From Rhizophagus clarus (lineage: Eukaryota > Glomeromycota > Glomeromycetes > Glomerales > Glomeraceae): a stretch of 64,000 nucleotides of DNA. Each line of letters starts with the position of its first letter. Within the stretch, counting starts at the first letter, position 1. This document shows, piece by piece, positions 22,393-32,430 of this stretch. Under the pieces are notes generated by a model. The model had not been told where the DNA came from. It made no database searches and was given only the letters and a program-made list of their open reading frames with translations. Both the position numbers and the translations under genes were made by a program. Where the stretch lies: contig BLAL01000244.1 in NCBI GenBank assembly GCA_015698045.1, forward strand, positions 496,001-560,000, in the 5' to 3' direction.

Positions 22393-23877
22393 CCGTTTAA
22401 AATCGCAATGGATTTCATTTTAATTATAAACTTGATCTATTTTCAATCTTTGGAAAACATGATAGAATAGATACAGTAAAATTATAGTGTCATATAAGTA
22501 AATTTTATGTAATATAAGATGGTCTGCAACTACAGTGGTATATATCAGACTTCCAGATTGAAAAAGTTTTGTAATGTCTTAAAAGAAATAATGCTAGTGC
22601 TTTAATTTTCATAAAAAGCATATTCGGTCAAAATTTAGAATAAGCTAAGAATGAAGTTGCAAATTTTATGTTTCAAAACTGGTATTTGTGTACATACAAT
22701 ATATATAATGACATACTGCGTTCTACGTGAATTTTCATCATCTTTTGACTTAAAGAAAGCGTATGCGGGCATCCTTTTAAGTGAAAATTTTGAAAAATAA
22801 GATAGATCATTCAGTGATCAATTTCAATATCTATTAATGTTAGAGACATGAAACCACGAGAAATCCAATTTCCTTACGTAAAACGAGTCTAATTAAATGT
22901 TTCAAAAAATAATTGGTAATGTCAGATACACAGCACAGAAAAGAAATGTATAGCAAAATTTTATTATGCCAAAATTTCTTAAACAGAATTATACAGTATA
23001 TAACTAATAATTTAACCAAAAGCATTATTCCTAAGAAAAAAAATAAATTTACTTTGTTGATATTTATTTTTACATTTTGTGTATATATATTTAATATAAT
23101 TTTAATCTTTAATGTTCCTATATACAATTGTTAAAAATATTTATTTTAATACTAAGTAATTTTAAGGATATGTATATGAAAAAAAAAATATAATTTTGAG
23201 TTTTGTATTAATTAAAAAAAAATTTATAATATTAATCTAGTTCTCAGGTTTGAAGTTTGAAGATAATAACAATTCTGATTCAAACTTAAAAGTTGACTAT
23301 ACACTAATAATACTATTTAGTCATAATATACTGATATAAAAATTAATAAATAAGTTTTTTTTGTAAATCAAAATAATTAATATTAATCTGGTTTAATAAT
23401 GATTAAAAATTATATGTAAATAATAATAAAATTAAATAAATAATTCACTCTCAATAAAAAAAATTAGTTAGTCTATTATTTTTTTTTATTTTCTAAAACT
23501 TATTCTCTTTTTTTACCAATTTTTTTTATATCTATACTTATATTTGATTGATTTATTTTTTATACAAAATCATGAATTTTTATTAGCTATTTATTATTTA
23601 CATGATAAACTAAAAATTTAAACCAAATTTTAAATATTATTAAATATAAAGTTTTAATATTATATCAATTATTATGCATATAATACTCAATTAAATTTAT
23701 TATGATTTATATAATACAATTTTTTAGTATAATATTTTCTTCTAATATACATATATCTATAAAGTTTAAGATTAATTAAAACTTATTTAATTAGTTAATT
23801 AATTATTTTTGAATTTATAATTCATTTTCATTCTTATTAGTGCTTGTTAATAAAGTTTTTGCTATTAATTGATATTT
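22393..23877. other. AT-rich intergenic DNA
   Basis: Overlapping open frames of 73-95 codons on both strands at 22840-23134 have the Ile/Leu/Lys/Asn make-up expected from AT-rich DNA and are not called as genes. Nothing else seen. Confidence 0.35.
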
Positions 23878-24265
23878 GGGTAGACTTACAGCAAAAGGTG
23901 GAGCTTGGCCAAAAATTTTTTTTTTAAATTTATAAATAATTATGTATTAATTTATCTGACTTTTCAGAAAAATTATTTTTTTATTTATAATGTATTAATA
24001 AAAAAAATATAATAATTTATAATTTATAAATTTTGTGTTTTTCTTTTATTATATTTAATGAATGATCTATTCTTGCTAGAAAAAAACTAATACTTTTAAT
24101 GAATTCCTTGCAAAATTTTATCCTAGTTCATAAAAAACTAATTTCAAAAATCTTTAATAATGATATAATAAGTAATGATTTTCCAAATTGATTACGTAAT
24201 TAAAATTGCGATTTTCTTAAAATCATATAATTGTTCCAGCCCCACCTTTTGCTATGAGTCTATCC
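23878..24265. mobile_element. MITE, family with AAAAGGTGG ends, copy 1
   Basis: Left end GGGTAGACTTACAGCAAAAG and inverted right end GGATAGACTCATAGCAAAAG match at 16 of 20 positions, followed by GTGG on both sides. The 390-bp element has no coding capacity. A diverged relative is at 37245-37624, sharing the GCCAAAAA-T-run after the left end. Confidence 0.7.
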
Positions 24266-24969
24266 ATTTATAGAGTTAAGATCTAAGGATTATCTGTCAT
24301 CCATTATTTAAATAAATCAGATGGTAGATAATTTGCATCAAATGACAAATAATTTGTAATCTAAATTAAATATTTATTCTATATATAAATAAAAGATTTT
24401 TTTGTATATAATTAAATTTATAATTTTTAGTAAAATTATAAATTTTTAGTAATAGTTATAATTCTAGTCAGAATTATATGATCAGTATATAAATTTTTTT
24501 TTTTAAAATAATTGTAAAACTAAAACTCAAGTTATATAATTCAGATTAGTATTATAAAATTATCTGTACTTAAATAATCTGAATTATACTTTTTAATTTT
24601 TAAATGTTGTAATATTATGGCATAATGCTGAATTGCAAATTAATATAATGTAATTTATTTATACTGACGTAATTAATTTGTACTGATATATTAAATTGTA
24701 TTGATGTAATTAATTTTATATTAGATATAATTATCCAATAAGTTAAAAATAAAATTTTAAAAAATAATTTATCAATATTTATATAAAATATAAAATATTT
24801 TTCAATCAAGCAAAATGATATTATATGGTTTTAATTTGATACTACTCAAGTATTCATTAATGGCTATAGTAAAACCATTTGAAATAAATATTTATTTCTG
24901 CTTTAATAAATTATTTGTTGATAAAAAATATCATTAACTGATTTTTTTATTTATAATAATGTATTAAAC
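24266..24969. other. AT-rich intergenic DNA
   Basis: No feature supported. Confidence 0.35.
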
Positions 24970-25580
24970 ATAGCTTTTTCAAGTTATTCTAAGACTATTT
25001 TCTATAAAAATAAATAAAAAAGAAATATTAAAATATTTCTTTAAGTCAAATCACAAAAACTCTCTCCATTCAATTTACCTGAAGTCTTCAAGACTATTTT
25101 TAAGTTATTCCCTATAAAAATAAAGAAAAAAGAAATGTTAAAATGTTTCTTTTACATTAATTTTGCAAAAACTCCTTCTATTTAATTTACTTGAAGTTCT
25201 CTAAAACCATTTCCAAATCTTTTCTTACAAAAATAAAGAAAAAAAGAAATATTAGAACATTTCTTTTAAATTAATTTTACAAACTCTCTTCTTTACTTAC
25301 CCAAAATATCCAAGATGTTTTCTAGCCATTTTTACAAAAATAAAAAAAAAAAAATGTTAGAACATTTCTTAAATTAATTCTGATTTTAAATTCTTTTCAT
25401 TTAACTTACCTAAAGTCTTTAAAACTGTTCTTTAGTATTTTCTGAAAAATAAAAAAAGAAAGAAATGTTAAAACATTTTTTTAAGTTATTAATTCCTTAA
25501 ACTTTTTCCATTCAACTTATTTAAGGTCCTCCAAGATTGTTTTCAAATCATTTCTGATAAAAAAACATTTTTTTATCCAA
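24970..25580 (-). repeat. Tandem micro-exon-like array, ~112-bp unit, 6 copies
   Basis: On the minus strand each unit has a T-rich tract ending in TAG or CAG, a ~33-nt segment, and a donor-like AG|GTAAGT or GTAAAT. Two clear segments are 25079-25111 and 25191-25223, both exactly 33 nt; 25410-25441 is 32 nt. Read as 1+30+2 nt they give KDLEMVLENF, KWLENILDIL, E-stop-LKNSLEDF, KILKNSFKDF and NDLKTILEDL, that is a consensus x-x-L-(E/K)-x-x-L-(E/K)-(D/N)-(F/L) plus a split Arg codon. Exons of 33 nt would keep frame when joined or skipped. Some units have lost the acceptor, donor or frame, so the array is at least partly decayed. Confidence 0.55.
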
Positions 25581-25769
25581 ACTTCTCTTTAGAATTTTAC
25601 CATTTTTCATTTTTTCCTAAAATAAGTCTGTTTTTTACAAAAAAAAATAAATTATATTTTTTTGAAAAAAATTCAAATTTAAAAAAACTTAAAAATTAAA
25701 GTGATTAAAATAATTTATTGCCAGGTTCAAAATTATTGAGAAAATTTAATTTTGTAAGATTATCATCAT

Positions 25770-27140
25770 ATAATTAGTGTATATTTGCAAAAATGAATCA
25801 TTTTTTACATAAATTTTTAATATTTTTAAATTAGATTTTTTTTATAAATTATATAATTCAATACATAATACTATCTTACTAAAAGTTTTAATACATATTT
25901 TTTATTTGAAAAATATATTTTCCTACATTTTTTTGCATTTTTATCCTATTTTTTTGATTTTTTAAAAGTGAATTATTTTTCTAGATGAATTCTTTATAAT
26001 TTTATATGATACCAAAAATTTATACTTAACAATATTTAGAATTTGTTTCAAATTTTTTGTCTGTCACATGAGTGATAAATAGCCAATAGGAATTTATGAT
26101 TTTGTAAGAAAAATAATCAAATATGAGCATAAATATAAAAGAAAATTTTTTAAAAAAAAAGAAATTTAGCTTTAAGAATAGAAAATAAAGGATTGAATTA
26201 AAATTTTTAGGTTGATTTTCATAAGTATTGAGTTTAAAAAATGAAATTTCAGTCTGAATTATAATAATTAACCAATAAAATTGTATTCATATAATTTATT
26301 TTTATTTCAAAAATAGGCTAATCATAAAAATTACTTAATTTTAAATGCTTTTAACTTTTTATATAAATGATTTTTTGAAAATCTGATTAATAATTTAATA
26401 GTATTTGTCTTGAAAAATAAAGTTACCAGTTTATTTTCTTTAAAACTTTATTTTTTTAAAGTGCTGAAAAATTTATAAGCACCTTAATTTTATTGTTAAG
26501 TATAGACTTCTAGTATTATATTAGATTTTTTTTGTGAATCATAAAATCAATTTATAATATTATTATACTAAAAGTTTTAGCATTTACTTTATATTAAAAA
26601 ATTGTATTTTTCACATTTTTCTGTATTTTTACTATATTTTTAAGGTTTTTTTAAAATAAATTATATTACTTTTTTTGATAAATTTTTAATATTTTTGTAT
26701 CAGATTATTTTTGTGAACTATAAAATTTGATATATAATACTAATTGATAGAAAATTTTAATACATACTTTATATTAAAAAAAAAATATTTTTTTCACATT
26801 TTTCTGTATTTTCCTATATTTTTACTATATTTTTAAAAGTAAATCCTTTTTTTAGATGAAATTTTATTAATTTTGTATTTGATTTTTTTTGTGAATTATA
26901 AAATCCAATTCATAACATTATTCTACTAAAAGTTTTCGCATATGCTTTATATTAATAATTGATTTTTTCTGCATTTTTCTATATTTTTACTATGTTTTTA
27001 GAATTTTTAAAAGTAAATCATTTTTCTAAGTAAATTTTTAATATTTTTGTACCAGAATTTTTTATAAATCCTGTAAATTAATATCATAATATTTTATAAA
27101 GAATTTTGATGCATATTTTATTTAGTATATAAGATAATTT
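25770..27140 (-). repeat. Satellite array, ~170-bp unit, minus orientation
   Basis: Same unit as at 10955-11440 and 28385-29040 but reverse-complemented: GATTTTTTTTGTGAATTATAAAAT, CTACTAAAAGTTTT, TTTTTCTGCATTTTTCT and TAAAAGTGAATCA-like blocks recur. At least one unit lies in 25770-26040 and four in 26500-27140; 26040-26500 between them is different AT-rich sequence. Confidence 0.65.
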
Positions 27141-27334
27141 ATGATTGTATTTTATTATTTTAACTATCTAATTAATAAAAACTGATTATTTTATTATTTT
27201 ATATAAATAATTGTTGAAACTTTTTGAAATATTTTATGTTATTAAATTTCATAATTTATAAAAATATCTGGTATAAAAATATTATAAATATATATGAAAA
27301 ATTGAATTATAATTATATATTAGTATACTATATA

Positions 27335-27737
27335 CAGTCAAATCTCGATATACTGAACGTGCGGTTTAAGAACAAAAGTTTGGTATATAGTGGGTGTTCA
27401 GTATGTAAATCTCTTTATATATCGAACTCTTATAAGCTTGCAGTAAAAGTTCAGTATATAAACACGCCATGTGATTTGGAAACTTAATTTTGGTAAGAAT
27501 TAATTATTAAGATTGGCATAAATCCAGCTAAATAATCACGTTCGGTATATTAAAAGTTTTTTAATATGCTTTATTATAAACGGTAAATCAACAAAAGTTT
27601 GGTATACATTATATAGAGTTTTATATGATATTTGGTATATCAAGATTATTTTAAATATTATGATATTGGTTCTTAAAAAAAGGTCAGTAAGTCGAGAGTT
27701 TGTTATATTATGGGTTCGTTATATTGAGATCAGACTG
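27335..27737. mobile_element. CAGT-ended MITE with TA target (Tc1/mariner-type), copy 1
   Basis: Starts CAGTCAAATCTCGATATACT, ends in the inverted form (inward CAGTCTGATCTCAATATAAC); 19 of the first 24 positions match. TA flanks both ends (27333-27334, 27738-27739). About 400 bp, non-coding. Family members at 36.0, 38.8 and 50.5 kb share CAGT ends and TA flanks. Confidence 0.8.
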
Positions 27738-27754
27738 TACTGTTATATATGAAA

Positions 27755-28335
27755 CTGAAATTGGTTAATTTCAACCTTTAAAATGGTCAAAATGGTCAAA
27801 ATGATTTCAACCTGGGTCCCTCCAAAAGTTAAAATGGTCAAAATTACATCATAGTCATATGATTTTTATAGTAAACAATAATATTAAAATTCAAAGTTAA
27901 TGATCTCCGTATCCAGTAATCTGATCTTTATGATTTTTATATGGTTGGATTCAGCTCATCGAGAGGATTCCAATGATATATGTTGCATATTTTTAGTATC
28001 AATATTGACATGCCACCCAAATTATTTTAAGTAAATCCCAAATTAATTTGTACATTTTGACAGCCATAATTCCCAAATCCCAAATATACAAATTGCAAAA
28101 TTTATATATGTAATTTGTAAATTAATTTGGATTTGTATATTTGGACTGCCATAATCCCAAATTATTTTAGATTTGGATGGCATTTATATTTACGTTTAAA
28201 ATTTGATATTAAATTATAATTATAAAACCCACATAACTATAACGTAATTTTGACTATTTTGACTTTAATTTTGATTTTTAACCTTCTCAAGTTGAAACAT
28301 TTTGACTTTTGGATTTTAATTTTAACTTCATATAT
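27755..28335. mobile_element. Probable MITE with GTCAAAATGG ends
   Basis: Left part AATGGTCAAAATTACATCAT and the inverted right part (AATAGTCAAAATTACGTTAT) match well, and both sides carry further GTCAAAAT/ATTTTGAC words out to about 27755 and 28335. The exact ends are not clear. The palindromic element 28011-28182 lies inside it, off-centre. Confidence 0.5.
28011..28182. mobile_element. Near-palindromic MITE, copy 1
   Basis: TGCCACCCAAATTATTTTA at the left and TGCCATCCAAATCTAAAATA read inward from the right. The two arms are similar along most of their length around TTGCAAAATTTATATATGTAA, so the whole could fold as a hairpin. A second copy is at 29590-29741. Confidence 0.7.
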
Positions 28336-28384
28336 ATATACTGTATATCTTACTAATATAAAAAAAAATATATAAAAAAATCTT

Positions 28385-29040
28385 TTTTATTATAAAATAT
28401 ATGCTAAACCTTTTAGTAAAATAATATTATACTTTGGATTTTATGATTTACAAAAAAAATCTAATACAAAAATATTAAAAATTTATTTAGAAAAGTAATT
28501 CACTTTTAAAAAATCCCAAAAACATACTAGAAATGCAGAAAAATGCAGAAAAAATCAATTTTTCATTATAAAGTATGTGCTAAAACTTTTAATAGAATAA
28601 TATATTAAATTTTTTATGAAAAAATTAGATATAAAATTATTAAAAATTCATCTAGAAAAATTATTTATTTTTAAAATCACAGTAAAAATGCAGGAAAATA
28701 CAGAAAAATACAGAAAAAAATATTTTTTAATATAAAATATGTATTAAAACTTTTAGTAGAATAGTATTATACAGCTAAATTTATGATTTGCAAAAAAATT
28801 AGATACAAAAATACTAAAAATTTGCCTAGAAAAATGATTTACTTTTAAAAAATCAAAAAATATGATAAAAATGCAAAAAAATACAGTGAAACGTAATTTT
28901 TTAATATAAAATATATAATGAAACTTTAAGTAGAATAGCATTATGTATTGAATCTATAATTCATAAAAAAAATCTGGTGTAAAAATATTAAAAATTTGTG
29001 TAAAAAAGTGATTCACTTTTTTAATATGAAAATCATATAA
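28385..29040 (+). repeat. Satellite array, ~170-bp unit, plus orientation, 4 copies
   Basis: Unit starts recognised near 28438, 28610, 28779 and 28949 (TTATGATTTACAAAAAAAAT and variants), so the period is about 170 bp. Contains repeated AAATGCAGAAAAATGCAG. Opposite in orientation to the 25.8-27.1 kb array, so the two flank 27.1-28.4 kb as a large imperfect inverted repeat. Confidence 0.7.
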
Positions 29041-29589
29041 CAATTTTATAAATTAGATTTTTTTAATAATTTTGAAAATAACAATAAATAAAAATCTAAT
29101 TTTATTTTTTTAACAAAACTATTTTTTCAGTTTTTTAAACAAAATTTAAAATATTTTTTTTATTATTATTATGGTATTCAATTTACCAAATTTTTTTTAA
29201 ATAAACTATTTAAAAAAAAAATTATCTGCAATAATTAATCAATCAGTGATAAATTAGTATAAATTATATGATCAAAATCAGGGCTGGAACAAATCTAAAT
29301 AATACTGTAATTAATTTGATAAGTTAATTTAATTATAACATATCAGCATTTTCAAAATTTATAACTGTAATTATTATGACATATTACATCAAATATAATA
29401 CTATAATTAAATCAATTATACTAAGAAGTATAATTTGAATTAAGTCTAATTTAGATGAAATAAATAATCTGTTTTATTTAAAAATAAATCTATTATCTAA
29501 TCTATTAGATTTATTAGATAAAATTAATCAACTTATTTGATAGATAACAAATATCTATCAAATGATAGGTGATGAATTTTAACTATAAA
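29041..29589. other. AT-rich intergenic DNA
   Basis: No feature supported. Confidence 0.35.
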
Positions 29590-29741
29590 TGCTACCCAAA
29601 TTATTTATACATTTTGATAGTTATAATTCCCAAATCCTAAATGTACAAATTGTAAAATTTATATATGTAATTTGTAAATTAATTTGGATTTGTACATTTG
29701 GATTATCATAATCTCAAATTATTTTGAATTTAGATGGTATC
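29590..29741. mobile_element. Near-palindromic MITE, copy 2
   Basis: Same layout as 28011-28182, including the shared centre AAAATTTATATATGTAATTTG and CATTTGGATTATCATAATCTC in the right arm. About 150 bp. Confidence 0.65.
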
Positions 29742-29929
29742 TATAATCTTAACTCTAGGTATTTATCATTTGTAAAAATTTTTATATTTATAAAATAATC
29801 AAATATGTAAAATTCTAAAAAATACATATAAAGATTATAGATAATTAGTAAAATTTTATCTTAAAATAAATAAATAAACCAATATATAAAGTTGTCTTAT
29901 GATTACTTAAAGCAAGAAGTGATCTTATA

Positions 29930-30985
29930 TTTATGATGACTAAGTATCAATGCAAATATCAAATATTATACATAAAAATTTATCACTTATCCTTTATTTT
30001 TACTTCTTTTAAACAGAATATTTGGCAATACTCCTTAAGTGATCAAGCAGTATGTTGGTTTTCAGAATACTAATCTTTATAATAAAGAAAGTGACAAAAA
30101 TAATTCTGTCTATACTTTACTGATCTATCTCAAGATAGTAATATTTGGCAATTGTGGAATTATAATCAATCTTTAGACATATTTATTCATTATTTGATTA
30201 AAGCTTTTAAGTATTTTATTTCAGATGAAAAGTTTTAGTTTATAGCTTACTTTAAAAAATATTAAGATGTAGTAAAGTTGCCTATCAAAACTAAAAAAAA
30301 AATTCTGAAAGATTTTGGCCAATCAAATCCATTCTGAAACTAAGGCTAAAACTATTTCTTAATTTTGACCAATATTAAAAATTGGCCAAAATTATGTCAT
30401 TAAGTCACGTGATATTACACAAATTTCCAAAAAAAGAAATTTTAATTCTCAGTAAAATTGGAAAATTGAATTACACAGTAGTTATACAAGATTCTAAAAA
30501 AGGATATTTTTATGACAATCTTTTATTTTGGCCAGAATTAGGATATTAAAGCCAGCTTATAATTTTGACCAAATTTTGGCATTTTGGTAATAATTTCAGT
30601 ATTATAATTTTGGCAAATTTACTTTTAATTGCTTAAACTTTCAACTACAAAAAAGTTTTGGTTTTGACCTAAACTACCTAATCTCGGTAGTCAACTTTAA
30701 GATGTAGAATTTTGTTATCAGACAACTTTTAATTTTAATTATAATGGTAAAGATCACTCTTTATCCTGATATGCTTCTCCTACTTCTTTCTCAAACAAAA
30801 ATAAAAAGCTTATGAAGAATTCTAATAAGCAGAATTTTAATTTCTCTAAAATTTGTAATACTAATTTTAAAACTATCAAGAATTAAGCAAAATCTTCTGA
30901 AAAGTCAAAAGACAAAAAGAACAGGAAGTCTTTAAACAATAAGTTTACTGATAAATTGGATATTATTAAATTTTTATTAAATTTA
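29930..30985 (+). pseudogene. Decayed gag-like reading frame split by a MITE
   Basis: With the MITE 30273-30699 and one copy of its 8-bp duplication removed, a Lys/Asn/Ser-rich reading frame with few stops spans the join: Q-D-S-N-I-W-Q-L-W-N-Y then A-Y-F-K-K-Y-stop-D-V before it, and E-F-C-Y-Q, N-F-N-Y-N-G-K-D and a basic KSKDKKNRKSLNNK tail after it. Several TAA/TAG/TGA codons interrupt it. The layout (W-x-x-W helix-rich part, then basic hydrophilic tail) suggests a retroelement gag or host-derived relative; this is an inference from composition, not an identified family. Confidence 0.4.
30273..30699. mobile_element. hAT-type MITE, GTTGCC family, copy 1
   Basis: 427 bp, ends TAAAGTTGCCTATCAAAACT and inward from the right TAAAGTTGACTACCGAGATT. 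Perfect 8-bp target duplication AGATGTAG at 30265-30272 and 30700-30707. Interior rich in TTTTGGCC / GGCCAAAA. Non-coding. Confidence 0.9.
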
Positions 30986-31495
30986 ATTTCTTAATTGTTT
31001 AATTTTTAGTATATCTTGCGTTTATTATTCTTTTTTACTTTTTATTTTGATACTTTGTAGGTTGATTTACTTACCAATTACACATATTATGTGTGACTAT
31101 GTAATTTACTAAGTGTCTCTTATTTGATAGGTAAAAGGTAATACTAGGTATTAAAACCTTATTTGAAAAAGATTGGTACTATATAATTAATTACCATGTA
31201 GGGTTAAGGTGCTTACTTCAATTTTTACCTGAAAAGATTATGATAATATTTTATTTAGTATTTATATATTAGCATTAGTTTGATTAGTACTTATAATCCA
31301 CATTTTTGATATATTAATTTTATCTAGTTTACTATTATAAATTTGATTATTTTAATAAAATAAAATAAAATAAAGTTATTTTATAATTTTATAATTTTTT
31401 TATAATATCTATATATTAAAAAATATTTTTTTATTTAAATAATAGTTTTTATAAATTATTTTGATGATTATATCTGCAGATCAAGATGAATATAG
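30986..31495. other. AT-rich intergenic DNA
   Basis: No feature supported. Confidence 0.35.
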
Positions 31496-31503
31496 CTTCT
31501 GAT

Positions 31504-31927
31504 TAAGGTTGCCTGCCAAAACTAAAAAGGAAATTCTGAAAGGTTTTGGCCAATCAAATCCATTCTGAAACTAAAGCTGAAACTATTCTTAATTTTGGCC
31601 AAAATTAAAAATTGGTCAAAATTACGGCATTAAGTCACATGACATTACACTAAATTCTAAAAAAGAAAATTTTGATTTCCAGTAAAATTGGAAATTGTAT
31701 TACATAATAGTTATACAAAAGTCCAAAAAAAGCAATTTCTATATTGATCTTTTATTTGACCAGAATTATGATATTAAAGCTGGCTTATAATTTCGGTCAA
31801 ATTTCAGCATTTCAGTAATAATTTTGGCATTATAATTTTGGCAAATTTACTTTTAATTGCCTAAACTTTCAGCTACAAAAAAGTTTTGGCCTTGGCCTAA
31901 ACTACCTAATTTTGGCAGGCAATCTTA
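31504..31927. mobile_element. hAT-type MITE, GTTGCC family, copy 2
   Basis: 424 bp, ends TAAGGTTGCCTGCCAAAACT and inward from the right TAAGATTGCCTGCCAAAATT. Perfect 8-bp target duplication CTTCTGAT at 31496-31503 and 31928-31935. Closely similar along its length to the copy at 30273. Confidence 0.95.
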
Positions 31928-31979
31928 CTTCTGATAAATTGTTTATATGATATATGAATTAAATATCAATAAAAGTATA

Positions 31980-32140
31980 TATGGGGTCTTTGCAATAGAA
32001 AAGTACGAAACTCAAAAAAAAAATAAAAATTTAATTAATATTAAATTTACACTTATTTTAGTATAAAAAACATAATTAGCATATAAAGTAATTTTAAAAT
32101 TTTTTTTGAGTTTCGTATTTTTCTATTGTAAAGACCCTAT
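31980..32140. mobile_element. Palindromic MITE, GGGTCTTTGCAATAG family, copy 1
   Basis: Ends GGGGTCTTTGCAATAGAAAA and, read inward from the right, AGGGTCTTTACAATAGAAAA, followed on both sides by TACGAAACTC. About 160 bp and nearly fully palindromic. Other copies at 48760-48914 and 50413-51030. Confidence 0.85.
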
Positions 32141-32149
32141 ATAGATTAT

Positions 32150-32430
32150 TAAAAAAAAAAAAAAAAAAGTTTTTATAAACTATTTTAAAATTTTTTAAAC
32201 ACTAATAGAAAATTTTTTTTAAAAAATTATATAAAAAAAATTTGTATAGAATATTTATTAAAAAATTTTTTTTTAAGAAATTTTTTAAATTTTGTATTTT
32301 TTTTTTTTAAGATTTCTAAAAGTTCAATTTATATAGAATATTTTAATAGAAAATTTTTAAAAATTCTTATAATAAAAATTTTTTTTTGAAAAATTTCTTA
32401 AAAATTTATATAAAAAAAATTTATATAGAG
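32150..32430. repeat. AT satellite (part left of the hAT insertion)
   Basis: Degenerate units of about 60-75 bp made of TTTATATAGAATATTTT, T-runs and TAAAAATTTATATAAAAAAA. The same array resumes at 35468 after the hAT element. Confidence 0.7.

Noticed and set aside
22840..23134. Overlapping 95- and 73-codon frames on opposite strands
   Set aside because: Typical chance frames in DNA of this composition; no features.
24266..29760. A single large element with ends TAGAGTTAAGAT at 24273 and (inverted) 29750
   Set aside because: Only about 12 bp match, and the right-hand match is explained as the outer part of the palindromic MITE at 29590-29741.
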